From Anaerolineae bacterium (lineage in GTDB: Bacteria > Chloroflexota > Anaerolineae > B4-G1), in the NCBI GenBank assembly GCA_026418995.1, contig JAOAAG010000149.1:1-38283 (forward strand): 38,283 bases of DNA. Direction: 5' to 3'. The translations under genes were made by a program, and so were the position numbers. Below the pieces are notes generated by a model. That model did no database searches and was not told the DNA's origin. It saw only the letters and a program-made list of their open reading frames with translations. Numbering within the stretch: the first letter of the stretch is position 1; every line of letters begins with the position of its first letter. This document shows positions 8,010-16,307 of the stretch, piece by piece.

Positions 8010-8988
8010 GCAGGAGGCGGGAGGCGAGGGCCTTCCCCCCTGCATTCTGCGTCCTGACCCCTTACTGGTCCTCGTCGGGCCCACGGCTGTAGGCAAGACG
8101 GCCCTCTCCCTCTACCTGGCTGAGAGATTGGGTGCGGAGATCATCTCCGCCGACTCGCGCCTGTTCTATCGGGGCATGGACATCGGCACGGCCAAGCCCA
8201 CGCTGGAGGAGCGTGCCCGTATACCCCATCATCTGATTGATATCGCTGATCCCGACCAGACAGTGGGTTTAGCTGAGTTTCAGGAGCAGGCTTATGCTGC
8301 CATCGGGGAGGTGCATGCCCGTGGCCGGCTTCCCATACTCGTGGGCGGAACCGGCCAGTATATACGTGCTGTGATTGAGGGATGGAGTATCCCTCGTGTC
8401 CCACCTCAGCCTGAGTTGCGGGCCGCGCTGGAGGCTCAAGCGGCCCAGGAAGGACCTGGTGCGCTCTATGCCCGCCTGGCCTCGCTTGACCCCACGGCTG
8501 CACAGCGCATTGATCCGCGCAATGTGCGCCGCGTCATCCGTGCGCTGGAGGTGTGTCTCCTCACCAGCCGCCCCATTTCGGAGCAGCAGCGTAAGCAGCC
8601 GCCCGCCTATTCCATACTCCAGATCGGGTTGACGATGGAGCGAGCGCTTCTCTATGCGCGCGCCGACCGGCGTGTTGAGCAGATGATCGCTGCCGGTCTG
8701 GAGGATGAAGTGCGGCGGTTAGTGGAGGCGGGCTATGGCTGGCATCTACCGGCGATGTCCAGCCTGGGCTATGCTCAGTTTCGCCCTTATTTCGAGGGCC
8801 GCGCCACACTCGAGGACGTGGTGCGTGAGATCAAACGGGCTACCCGTCGCTTCATCCGCCATCAGTACAATTGGTTCCGCCTGACCGATCCGGCCATCCG
8901 CTGGTTCGACGTAGCCACGACGGAGGCCGGAGCGATTGAAGCCGTTGTTATGGAATGGTTGGGGCACACTCTCTTGCCCCGGCAATAG
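7993..8988 (+). CDS. miaA: tRNA dimethylallyltransferase
   Basis: A 331-residue enzyme that transfers the dimethylallyl group from DMAPP to N6 of A37 in tRNAs reading codons that begin with U. The P-loop GPTAVGKT is at residues 29-36, followed by the family motif SADSRLFYRGMDIGTAKPT (catalytic Asp near 54), the VGGTGQYIRAVIEGW segment and the C-terminal RRATRRFIRHQYNWFR tRNA-binding region. Length is normal. The ATG at 7993 has GGAGGTGT just upstream. A longer frame from 7933 would only read through the yraN-like gene. No hfq follows; the next gene is a GNAT acetyltransferase. Confidence 0.96.
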   Translation: MRASSRQEAGGEGLPPCILRPDPLLVLVGPTAVGKTALSLYLAERLGAEIISADSRLFYRGMDIGTAKPTLEERARIPHHLIDIADPDQTVGLAEFQEQAYAAIGEVHARGRLPILVGGTGQYIRAVIEGWSIPRVPPQPELRAALEAQAAQEGPGALYARLASLDPTAAQRIDPRNVRRVIRALEVCLLTSRPISEQQRKQPPAYSILQIGLTMERALLYARADRRVEQMIAAGLEDEVRRLVEAGYGWHLPAMSSLGYAQFRPYFEGRATLEDVVREIKRATRRFIRHQYNWFRLTDPAIRWFDVATTEAGAIEAVVMEWLGHTLLPRQ

Positions 8989-9001
8989 CATATGGTAGAA
9001 T
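8974..9001 (+). promoter_or_regulatory. Possible sigma-70 promoter of the GNAT gene
   Basis: TTGCCC (8974-8979) and TAGAAT (8996-9001) are spaced by 16 bp, at the very end of miaA. The start of transcription would lie about 12 nt before the acetyltransferase ATG. The boxes are moderate matches. Confidence 0.45.
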
Positions 9002-9019
9002 GAATGCGGGAGCATCGCC

Positions 9020-9556
9020 ATGCATATACGCCCGGCAGAGTCAAGAGACCTGGAAGCCTGCGCTGCCCTGGACCACTCGTACACCACTGACCGGGTCTGG
9101 CAAATGGAGGCCCGGGAGGGGGAAGGGAACAGCATCCTCATGGTGACCTTCAGGGAGGCGCGTCTTCCCCGCGAGGTGCGTGTGGAATACCCGCTGCGAG
9201 GTGAGGAGTTGCGCAGGAGCTGGCAGCAGTGCGATGCATTGCTGGTGGCCGAGGAGGGGAGGCGTATCTGTGGCTACGTCGCCGTCACCGCGCAAGCTGG
9301 TCCCTGCATCGCCTGGGTAAACGAGCTGGTTGTGGACCGGCCCCTGCGGCGGCAGGGCATAGGCACCCGCCTGCTGGAGGCAGCTTCCTGGTGGGGCTTC
9401 AGCCAGGGTATGAGGAGGTTACTTATCGAGGTCCAGACCAAGAATTATCCGGCGATACGCTTCTGTAAATCGCGTGGGCTTACCCTCTGTGGTTACGTAG
9501 ACCATTACTGGCCGGCTCAGGATATCGCTCTCTTCTTCGGAATGTCCCTGCGGTAG
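9020..9556 (+). CDS. GNAT family N-acetyltransferase
   Basis: A 178-residue acetyl-CoA-dependent acetyltransferase. The acetyl-CoA binding motif A is clear: WVNELVVDRPLRRQGIGTRLLEAA, with R-x-x-G-I-G near residue 117. It is followed by the beta-5 segment RLLIEVQTKNYPAIRFCKSRGLTLCGYVDHYW, a common ending of the RimI-like branch. Residues 25-90 (YTTDRVWQMEAREGEGNSI onward) form the acceptor-binding half and do not identify the substrate. It lies 31 nt after miaA and 17 nt before the membrane sensor gene. The acceptor could be a small amine, peptide or protein. Confidence 0.88.
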   Translation: MHIRPAESRDLEACAALDHSYTTDRVWQMEAREGEGNSILMVTFREARLPREVRVEYPLRGEELRRSWQQCDALLVAEEGRRICGYVAVTAQAGPCIAWVNELVVDRPLRRQGIGTRLLEAASWWGFSQGMRRLLIEVQTKNYPAIRFCKSRGLTLCGYVDHYWPAQDIALFFGMSLR

Positions 9557-9573
9557 GGAGAGACGGTGCGGTC

Positions 9574-11511
9574 ATGGGGCTTGTGTCTGCGACGACTCTT
9601 CTAGCACTGTTGGAATGGATCAACATTGTCCTGACCTCCGGCATTGTGATTTTCTCCTGTGCTCTCCTGCTCTATCTGGCCGTCTATAATCCTCACCACA
9701 GAGTAGCGCGTTCCTTTGTCATACTGCTGGCCTGTGTGATCGTGGTATACCTGGTGGACCTGGCCCTGTCCGGCGTCAGGGATGCCGAGGCTGCTCTGCC
9801 ATGGCTGCGTTTCCAGTGGGTGGGGATAGCCTTTGCGCCGGCTGCGTATCTGGCCTTCTCAAACGCGGTGCTGGTCACCACCGGCGTGCACAGTACGTGG
9901 CGCAGCACAATCGTTCGGCTTGGCTACCTGCTCAGCCTCCTTGTACTGCTAGGGGTAGCCTTCAGCGACCTGATCGTGCGGGATGGGGAGATCGAGCATC
10001 GCGTGCCCCACCTGTTGCGTGGCCCGCTTTTCCCTCTGTTCGCCGTGTACTTCTTTGCGGCCGTCGGCTGGGGTGGCGCCAATGTCTTGTGGGCCCGCCG
10101 TCGTTGTTTAACCTCGACCTCGCGCCGACGGATGAGCTATCTACTGGCCGCCTTCGCAGCACCGGCGGCCGGGGTTTTCCCCTATTTGCTCGTCGCTGGC
10201 TGGCCCGTTTCCGTCAGCGAGATGGCCTTCTGGGTGCTGCTGGTGCTGAGCAATATCGGCGTCGGTTCGATGCTGGTGGCTCTTTCCTATAGCGTGGCTT
10301 TCTTCGGCACCCTGACCCCTGACCGGGTAGTGAAGCATCGGCTGGCACGTTTTCTGCTGCGGGGGCCATTGGTTGCCACGCTGGCCGTGATCGTCATCAT
10401 CGCTGCTTCCCAGGCCGAGGGGTGGTTGGGCTTGCCGGGACGGCGATTAATGCTCTTCGGGGTCGTCGGCGTGATCATCCTGATGCAACTGGCCATCGAG
10501 CTGGCCAAGCCACTGATTGACCGCTTGCTCTACCGTCGTGACCAGCCGGAGATCGCCCGGTTACAGGAATTGAGCAACCGCCTGCTTACCACAACTGACC
10601 TGCGCCAGTTCCTGGAGAACGTGCTCACTGCCATTTGTGACCTGTTGCGGGTGGAGACAGCCTTCGTCGCGGTGGTGGAGAACGGCGCGGCTCGTCTGGA
10701 AGTGGTCTGCGGTCCCCTCTTGCCTGGCACAGCCGAGAACCTGCCTCCCCAGGCCTGGTTGGCACAGCCGGAAGACCAGCCACCGCAGGAGACGCAAGCA
10801 CGGCGGCATCATGTATTTCTGTGGGATGGGTACTGGCTGTTCCCCCTGCGCACCGACGAGCAGAGGAGTATCTTGGGTGTGGTGGGTGTGACAGCAAGGG
10901 CAGCCCAGCCGGAACTGACGCAGGAGGAATGGGCTGGCCTGGAAGCGTTGTTGAACCAGGCGGCAGCCGCCCTGGAGGACCGTCAACTTCAGCAGCGCCT
11001 CTTTGGCGCGTTGGAGCGGCTTATCCCCCAGATCGAGGAGATTCAGCGCCGTCGGGGGATTGTTCCCTATGTTGGGGAACGAGCGCTCAGCGGGTTTACC
11101 CCGGGTGTGGACGCCGAGTTCCGCGAGTGGGTACGGGATGCGCTCGATCACTATTGGGGTGGCCCGAAGCTGCTGGATAGTCCCCTCCGCTCCCTTCATG
11201 TGGTGGAGCGCGCTACGCAGGAGCATAATGGTAACACCCTCCACGGGATGCAAACGGTCCTGAGACAGGCTATCGAGCGGCTGCGCCCGGAGGGACAGCG
11301 CAAGATGACCACACCGGAGTGGCTGCTGTACAACATCCTCGAGCTGAAGTTTCTCCAGGGGCGCCGGGTGCGGGAGATCGCGCAGCGGCTGGCGATCAGC
11401 GAGTCGGACCTGTACCGCAAGCAACGTGTGGCTATCGAGGCTGTAGCCCGCGCGCTGATTGAGATGGAACAGGAGGAGTTAAGCGGCCGGGCGAGGGATG
11501 AGTCACAATAG
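9574..11511 (+). CDS. Membrane sensor protein: multi-TM N-terminus, GAF domain, C-terminal helix-turn-helix
   Basis: A 645-residue protein not identified by name. Residues 1-310 contain about eight or nine hydrophobic segments, resembling the 7TM input region found at the N-terminus of some bacterial histidine kinases. A coiled segment (PEIARLQELSNRLLTTTDLRQF, about 330) leads into a GAF domain spanning roughly residues 335-480. No H-box or HATPase motifs follow. Instead, residues 500-640 are soluble and helical, ending in KFLQGRRVREIAQRLAISESDLYRKQRVAIEAVARAL, which has the look of a sigma-region-4-like helix-turn-helix. The architecture suggests a membrane-bound one-component regulator, but ligand and target are unknown. 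It is the last gene of the plus-strand group and converges on etfA. Confidence 0.72.
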   Translation: MGLVSATTLLALLEWINIVLTSGIVIFSCALLLYLAVYNPHHRVARSFVILLACVIVVYLVDLALSGVRDAEAALPWLRFQWVGIAFAPAAYLAFSNAVLVTTGVHSTWRSTIVRLGYLLSLLVLLGVAFSDLIVRDGEIEHRVPHLLRGPLFPLFAVYFFAAVGWGGANVLWARRRCLTSTSRRRMSYLLAAFAAPAAGVFPYLLVAGWPVSVSEMAFWVLLVLSNIGVGSMLVALSYSVAFFGTLTPDRVVKHRLARFLLRGPLVATLAVIVIIAASQAEGWLGLPGRRLMLFGVVGVIILMQLAIELAKPLIDRLLYRRDQPEIARLQELSNRLLTTTDLRQFLENVLTAICDLLRVETAFVAVVENGAARLEVVCGPLLPGTAENLPPQAWLAQPEDQPPQETQARRHHVFLWDGYWLFPLRTDEQRSILGVVGVTARAAQPELTQEEWAGLEALLNQAAAALEDRQLQQRLFGALERLIPQIEEIQRRRGIVPYVGERALSGFTPGVDAEFREWVRDALDHYWGGPKLLDSPLRSLHVVERATQEHNGNTLHGMQTVLRQAIERLRPEGQRKMTTPEWLLYNILELKFLQGRRVREIAQRLAISESDLYRKQRVAIEAVARALIEMEQEELSGRARDESQ

Positions 11512-11616
11512 GTGTTCACTATCCGGGATGGTTCAAATTCCGGGGAAAAACGGTTTATACTTCGGAGGCCTGGTAGGCGGTGACGCCGTGCTGGGCGGGG
11601 ATAGGAATGCCTTGTG

Positions 11617-11687
11617 AAACACCGCACAGGCCGCGCAGCGCACGAAATATCTCTTACCTTTGCGTTCTTGGCGTGCTGTGCAGTTTT
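11617..11687. repeat. Imperfect palindromic intergenic element in the convergent gap
   Basis: The 249-bp gap between the sensor gene and etfA holds no gene. Within it, a run from AAACACCGCACAGG to CTGTGCAGTTTT has imperfectly complementary ends around an AT-rich centre (ATATCTCTTACC). Its right half (CTTTGCGTTCTTGGCGTG) resembles an element at 25904-25974. It may belong to a dispersed palindromic repeat family. No intrinsic terminator was seen here. Confidence 0.4.
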
Positions 11688-11760
11688 GGGGTAAACCTAT
11701 TGTGAGCCATCCTCACTATCCTTCAGAAATTTCGCGGTGTGGGGTAAATCGGGGCCTCTT

Positions 11761-12804
11761 TCAAGTCTTACCCGATTTCAGCGCTTCTAACAGCTCCGGC
11801 AGGAACTGAGCCGGCTGCGCCTCCACGCACAGGTCAGCGACCTCGAAGATCGGTGCCTCCGGGTCGGGGTGGATGGCGACGATGTAGCGGGCCTCCTCGA
11901 TAGCCGCGTTGTGGAACGTGTCCCCCTGGATGCCTACCGCTATGTACACCTGCGGCGCGACGGTCGTGCCGCGCACGTCCACCACCTGCTCACGCCCAAT
12001 CCAGCCCGCGTCGTATGCGCCACGGTCGCCGGCCACTTGCGCACCCAGTACCGACGCCAGCGCCCGGACGGACTCGAAGTCCCCGGCCTGTCGCCCGGCC
12101 GCTACGATCAGCGGTGCTCGTTTCAGTGGCAGGGGCGGCGGCGCGAAGCCCTCGGCTACACCCAACAGCCGCACCCGTGGCGTCACGGGCTCGACCGGGA
12201 GCGAGGACGGCTCTCCGCGACGGCGGGTATCCATAAACGGCGCCGGGAACGCGCCAGGCGTTATGGTGAGGAACTGAGGGCGTGCTGCGGGACAGGCCAG
12301 CAGCTCGAAATACTCGCCCCCGTAGATGGGCACCGCTCCCACTACTGTGCGGGTAGCCTCGTCCAGGCTTGCCCGTGTGATCCGCTCGATCAACCCGCCG
12401 CCCGTGCGCTGGGCCAGACGGGGGGCGAGTGCGCTGCCTTGGGGGGTGGCCCCGAAGATAACCACCTCCGGCCTCTCCTGCTCGAACAAATCGCTCAGCA
12501 CCTTCAGGTAGGGCTCCAGTGCAAAGCGGCCCAGCAGCGGGTCGTCGGCAACGCGCACGCCGTCAGCGCCGGCCTGGTAAAGCGTCTGCGCCAATGCGGT
12601 GATGCCCTCGCCAAGCAGCACCCCATAGACGTATGCCCCGAGCGAGTCGGCCAGCGTCCGCGCCAGGCCCAGCGCCTCCAGGGTGACCGGGGCCAGGGCT
12701 CCATCCACCACGTCGGCGACCACCCAGACCCCGCCCCCGCCGCCAACCTCGGCGGCGAATTCCTCTTGTTGAGCCATCAACAGGTCAAGATACGAGATGT
12801 CCAT
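11761..12804 (-). CDS. etfA: Electron transfer flavoprotein subunit alpha
   Basis: A 347-residue FAD-binding subunit that accepts electrons from acyl-CoA dehydrogenases and passes them to the membrane quinone pool or another acceptor. The N-terminal Rossmann-like domain (VWVVADVVDGALAPVTLEALGLAR) and the C-terminal FAD domain (AAGRQAGDFE, DRGAYDAGWIGREQ, APQVYIAVGIQGDTFHN, HPDPEAPIFEVADL) are all present. The usual GISGAIQH signature is altered to GIQGDTFH; the His is kept, but the Ser/Gln flavin contacts differ, so flavin potential may be changed. A G-rich ribosome-binding site precedes the ATG, 13 nt after the etfB stop. It is the last gene of the beta-oxidation cluster. Confidence 0.93.
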   Translation of the reverse strand: MDISYLDLLMAQQEEFAAEVGGGGGVWVVADVVDGALAPVTLEALGLARTLADSLGAYVYGVLLGEGITALAQTLYQAGADGVRVADDPLLGRFALEPYLKVLSDLFEQERPEVVIFGATPQGSALAPRLAQRTGGGLIERITRASLDEATRTVVGAVPIYGGEYFELLACPAARPQFLTITPGAFPAPFMDTRRRGEPSSLPVEPVTPRVRLLGVAEGFAPPPLPLKRAPLIVAAGRQAGDFESVRALASVLGAQVAGDRGAYDAGWIGREQVVDVRGTTVAPQVYIAVGIQGDTFHNAAIEEARYIVAIHPDPEAPIFEVADLCVEAQPAQFLPELLEALKSGKT

Positions 12805-12817
12805 CGTGCCACCCCCC

Positions 12818-13609
12818 TCACCGTCCCAGCCGCTGTCGCAATGCTCCGGCTACGGCCCGGGCCATCTCCGCGGCGCTGCCGCTGACGCGCACGCCCCGCT
12901 CCCGTTCCGGTGGGAACTCTTGGCCACGACGTTCCAGCACTGGCGTGGGTCTCTCTTCCAGGAGCGTCTGCCATTCCCACCGTTCCAGTGCCTCTGCTAC
13001 TGCACCGATGCCCCTGTAGACGTTGATCAGGCGCACGCCGTTGGGATAGCGCAACTTGAGCGCACCGGCCGCGATAGTGACAAGGGCGGGCAGATCGGCC
13101 TCTGCTAGCGCGTAACCCCCGTCCGCAGGCACCACCGCCTGCACCACAGTCATACTATCCTGAACCTCGACCTGCCAGGCATCCAGGATTTGCGGCCAGT
13201 CCAGTATCTCGGCCAGGCGTGGGCCCAGTTGTGTCCAGCCGGTGTCGAGCGTTGTGGCACCGGTCAGCACCAGGTCTGCGCCCCCCAGTTGTCTGATGGC
13301 CGCTGCCAGCACAGACGCCATAAAGGCGTCATCGGCACAGTCAGGGCCCCTGCCGCTCAGGTAAATGGCCCGGTCAGCCCCGATCGCCAGCGCCTGGCGC
13401 AGCACATCGTCGTCGGGAAAGAGGGCACGCGGCAGGGCAATGACCTCACATCCGGTCGCGTCTTTGATGCGCATAGCAGCCTCAAGTGCGCAGCGATCGG
13501 CTGGCGGCAGGATATACTCCTCGCGGTTGACAAAGATACGTCCGGCCCGCCGGTTGACCACGATACCGGCGGGATCAAGCACCCGTCCCAATACAACGAT
13601 CGCACGCAT
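12818..13609 (-). CDS. etfB: Electron transfer flavoprotein subunit beta
   Basis: A 263-residue subunit that pairs with EtfA and usually holds AMP. Family features: an NRRAGRIFVNREEYILPPADRCALEAAMRIKD N-terminus (classical VNPYDxxAxEEAL region in diverged form), ADRAIYLSGRGPDCADDAF, the DLVLTGATTLDTGWTQLGPRLAEILDWPQ segment (the beta-subunit G-x-x-x-x-D-xxx-QxGPxLAExLxxP motif), and LPALVTIAAGALKLRYPN. The ATG at 13609 has GGGAGGAC just upstream. An in-frame extension to 13702 would translate the G-rich spacer and is rejected. It lies between an acyl-CoA dehydrogenase gene and etfA. Confidence 0.93.
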   Translation of the reverse strand: MRAIVVLGRVLDPAGIVVNRRAGRIFVNREEYILPPADRCALEAAMRIKDATGCEVIALPRALFPDDDVLRQALAIGADRAIYLSGRGPDCADDAFMASVLAAAIRQLGGADLVLTGATTLDTGWTQLGPRLAEILDWPQILDAWQVEVQDSMTVVQAVVPADGGYALAEADLPALVTIAAGALKLRYPNGVRLINVYRGIGAVAEALERWEWQTLLEERPTPVLERRGQEFPPERERGVRVSGSAAEMARAVAGALRQRLGR

Positions 13610-13639
13610 AACGTCCTCCCCTGTTTGTGGGAATGGTAA

Positions 13640-13717
13640 TCGCCCCTTACCTCCCGAACCCCCAATCCCAGACCCCGATTCCCCAACCTCCCGAACCCCC
13701 AACCCCGGATCCCCAAC
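13640..13717 (-). repeat. G-run spacer repeat between the acyl-CoA dehydrogenase and etfB genes
   Basis: On the minus (transcribed) strand this spacer consists of G3-G5 runs separated by 2-4 nt. The 17-mer ACCTCCCGAACCCCCAA (plus strand) occurs at 13649 and again at 13686, a 37-bp period. At least eight G-runs are present, enough for two intramolecular G-quadruplexes in the mRNA upstream of etfB. It holds no gene. Confidence 0.75.
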
Positions 13718-14884
13718 CTACGGCCTGATCCGCACCCCGTGCTCGCGGAAGATGTTGCTGGCGATAACGATGCGCTGCACCTCGCTAGTGCCCTCGTAAA
13801 TCTCGCCGATACGGGCATCGCGGAAGCCCCGCTCGATGGGGAAATCCCGTGTGAAGCCCAGGCCACCGTGGATTTGCAGTGCCATATCAATGGCCCGCGA
13901 GGCTACCTCGGAGCCATACAGCTTGCACATCGCTGCCAGTTGGGTGAAGGGCTGGCCGGTATCAACCATCCAGGCCACCCGGTAGACCAGGCTGCGCAGT
14001 GCCTCGATCTCCGTCGCCATATTGGCGATCATCCATTGCACCGCTTGTTTGTGCGCCAGTGCGACCCCGAACTGCTTGCGCGTCTTAGCCCACCTGACCG
14101 CCGATTCGAGCGCCATCTCCGCGCCGCCGATGCAGGCCGCGCCCAAGGTCAGCCGGCCCATGTCCAGCGCCTTCATAAAAGTGATGAACCCCTCGCCCAC
14201 CTTGCCCAGCACGTTCTCATGCGGCACGCGCAGCTCCTCGAAGACGATCTCGGCGGTGCTGGTCCCACGGATGCCCATCTTGTCCTCCTCGCGGGCTACC
14301 TTAAAGCCAGGCCACTGCGTCTCGACAATGAAGGCCGTCACACCACCCCGGGCGCCCAGCGCCGGATCGGTGACGGCCATCACGGTGACGATGTCGGCAT
14401 AACCGCCGTTGGTGATGAACACCTTGCCGCCGTCGAGAATCCAGGAATCCCCTTCCCGCACTGCCCTGGTGCGGATAGCGGCGGCGTCCGAGCCGGCGCC
14501 CGATTCAGTCAGCCCGAAGGCGGCGATCTTCTCCCCGCGTGCTAGCGGCGTCAGATACTTCCGCTTCTGTTCTTCGTTGCCATCCAGGTAGATCGCCATC
14601 GCGCCGATGCCGATGTGTGCCCCGACGTTCGTGCCTGTGGAGGTGCAGACACGGTTCAGCTCCTCCATCAGGATACAGTAGCCGATCTCGCCGGCGCCCA
14701 TCCCCCCATACTCCTGGGGAAAACACACGCCCAGCAGGCCAACCTCGCCGAGTTTACGCATCGTCTCGAACGGTACCCGATGTGTTCGGTCAAGCTCTGC
14801 TGCGAGAGGAGCGATCTCATTCTCCACAAACTCGCGGATCATCCGGCGCAGGGCACGGTGTTCTGGAGAAAAAGTGAAGTCCAT
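13718..14884 (-). CDS. Acyl-CoA dehydrogenase, canonical
   Basis: A 388-residue FAD enzyme that introduces the alpha-beta double bond in acyl-CoA, the first step of beta-oxidation, and hands electrons to EtfAB. Features in order: N-terminal helical domain (FVENEIAPLAAELDRTHRVP), FAD/substrate motifs (FGLTESGAGSDAAAIRTRA, FITNGGYADI), the VAREEDKMGIRGTSTAEIVFE strand region, the KQFGVALAHKQAVQWMIANMATEIEA helix, and RIGEIYEGTSEVQRIVIA, which contains the catalytic base E364. Length and motifs match short/medium-chain butyryl-CoA dehydrogenase-like enzymes. It lies 13 nt downstream of a second, non-canonical acyl-CoA dehydrogenase gene. Exact chain length is not inferable. Confidence 0.95.
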   Translation of the reverse strand: MDFTFSPEHRALRRMIREFVENEIAPLAAELDRTHRVPFETMRKLGEVGLLGVCFPQEYGGMGAGEIGYCILMEELNRVCTSTGTNVGAHIGIGAMAIYLDGNEEQKRKYLTPLARGEKIAAFGLTESGAGSDAAAIRTRAVREGDSWILDGGKVFITNGGYADIVTVMAVTDPALGARGGVTAFIVETQWPGFKVAREEDKMGIRGTSTAEIVFEELRVPHENVLGKVGEGFITFMKALDMGRLTLGAACIGGAEMALESAVRWAKTRKQFGVALAHKQAVQWMIANMATEIEALRSLVYRVAWMVDTGQPFTQLAAMCKLYGSEVASRAIDMALQIHGGLGFTRDFPIERGFRDARIGEIYEGTSEVQRIVIASNIFREHGVRIRP

Positions 14885-14897
14885 TTTCCCTCACCTC

Positions 14898-16046
14898 CTA
14901 TGGCGCGATAGCGAGGTCCAACCCGGCGAAGATGTGCCGGGCGATGCGGAAGTCGTGCCATTCCGTCGGCCCGCCGATGATGTGCAGCGCACGGGCGTCC
15001 CGGTACTTGCGTGCCAGCGGATAGTCCTCCATGTATCCGTAGCCGCCCATCACCTGGAGCATCCGGTTGGTGACGCTGCGCGCGACTCTGGCGCCGAAGG
15101 CTTTAACAATGGAGGCATCAAAGGAGATATCCTTCCCCTGTTCCACCAGCCAGGCCGCGTGGTACACCAGGTAGCGTAATGCTTCTGTCTCGATCATCGC
15201 GCCGGCGACATAATTCTGGATCGCCTGTTTCTGGGCGATAGGCACGCCGAACTGAACGCGCTCGGTGGCATATTTGGCCGCGACCTGGAGGGCGCTTTCG
15301 GCCACGCCCAGCCCGGCTGCGGCAAGCGCTATCGCCATCAGGTCCTGGGCCTCCTGGGCGATACGTCCTCCGTCGCCCGGTCCACCAAGCCGGTTGCTCA
15401 ACGGGATGCGGCACCCTTCCAGATAGAGCGTGTTGAAGGTGACGCAACGCAGGCCCAGCGTTGGTTCGCGGTAGCCGACTGTCAGGCCGGGGGCATCCCT
15501 CGGTACCAGAAAGGCCTCGTGACCGGCTTCGCCCCGTGCGAAAACAAGGAACAGGCCAGCGATCTCGCCATTGGCTACCCAGGTTTTCACTCCTTCCAGA
15601 AGCACCTCGTCTCCCTCCACGATGGCGCGGGTGTGGAGCCGGCTGGTGTCGCTCCCGGCGTCCGGCTCGGTGAGGGCGAAGGCGCCGATCGCCTCGCCGC
15701 TGCACAGGCGAGGCAGCCAGTCCTCCTTCTGAGCATCTGTGCCATGGGCCAGGATGGGCATCGCTACCAGACTGACATGAGTGGCCAGCGTGATGGCGGT
15801 GGACATACAATCGCCCGCCAAGGTCTCGATAAGCAGAGCGTAGCTTAGGGGGTCAAGGCCAGCGCCGCCGTACTCCTCGGGCACGGTGGCTCCCAGGAAG
15901 CCCTGTCGGGCTGCTTTGCGCAGTGCGTCCAGGGGTGGTTTTTCCGCGTGGTCGAGTTCTTCTACATAGGGGGCGATCTCTTTGGTGGAGAAGTCGCGGA
16001 ACATGGAGCGGAACATCTCTTGCTCTTCGCTCAAGGCAAAGTCCAT
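14898..16046 (-). CDS. Acyl-CoA dehydrogenase-like protein lacking the usual catalytic glutamate
   Basis: A 382-residue member of the acyl-CoA dehydrogenase family. FAD-binding motifs are present (FALTEPDAGSDTSRLHTRA, WVANGEIAGLF, GLRCVTFNTLYLEGCRIP, VQFGVPIAQKQAIQNYVAGAMIETEAL). At the active-site position, however, the YEGTSE motif of its neighbour is IIGGPTE here, putting G358 where the base should be. The alternative base position used by isovaleryl- and long-chain enzymes (helix around DLMAIALAAAG) also lacks Glu. It may use another residue, act in reverse, or form a heteromer with the canonical enzyme next door. The ATG at 16046 has AGGAGG 6 nt upstream; an earlier start adding six residues is less likely. 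Confidence 0.9.
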   Translation of the reverse strand: MDFALSEEQEMFRSMFRDFSTKEIAPYVEELDHAEKPPLDALRKAARQGFLGATVPEEYGGAGLDPLSYALLIETLAGDCMSTAITLATHVSLVAMPILAHGTDAQKEDWLPRLCSGEAIGAFALTEPDAGSDTSRLHTRAIVEGDEVLLEGVKTWVANGEIAGLFLVFARGEAGHEAFLVPRDAPGLTVGYREPTLGLRCVTFNTLYLEGCRIPLSNRLGGPGDGGRIAQEAQDLMAIALAAAGLGVAESALQVAAKYATERVQFGVPIAQKQAIQNYVAGAMIETEALRYLVYHAAWLVEQGKDISFDASIVKAFGARVARSVTNRMLQVMGGYGYMEDYPLARKYRDARALHIIGGPTEWHDFRIARHIFAGLDLAIAP

Positions 16047-16307
16047 ACCGGACCTCCTGTTCACTCAGGGTGAAAGGGGTAGGATGTCCGACCCCGTGCC
16101 GGGGCAGCGGTGGCTCGGTAAAGAGGCACGGGGTCGGCACACCCGCAGTAACGGTTCTGATGACGGCTGACTCAGGATGTTGTGGCAACGACGAGCTGCG
16201 ACGTAGCTACAGGGTGGTCAACGTTGTCCCTGTGACGAGCGACGATGGAGCGACGTAGTGAACGTCAGGTCGGCATCAGAACGCGGTCCTGCCACTGCTA
16301 CGGACGG
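16047..16307. other. Non-coding spacer with a 13-bp inverted repeat inside the beta-oxidation cluster
   Basis: No gene was found in this 261-bp gap between the enoyl-CoA hydratase stop and the acyl-CoA dehydrogenase start. The arms CCGACCCCGTGCC (16088-16100) and GGCACGGGGTCGG (16125-16137) are perfect complements around a 24-nt loop. A smaller hairpin (ACAGGG/CCCTGT) lies near 16210. They could form an internal processing or attenuation structure, since no T-run follows. Confidence 0.5.

Noticed and set aside
12797-13108. Plus-strand frame across the etfA-etfB junction
   Set aside because: Antisense shadow with no ribosome-binding site or domain.
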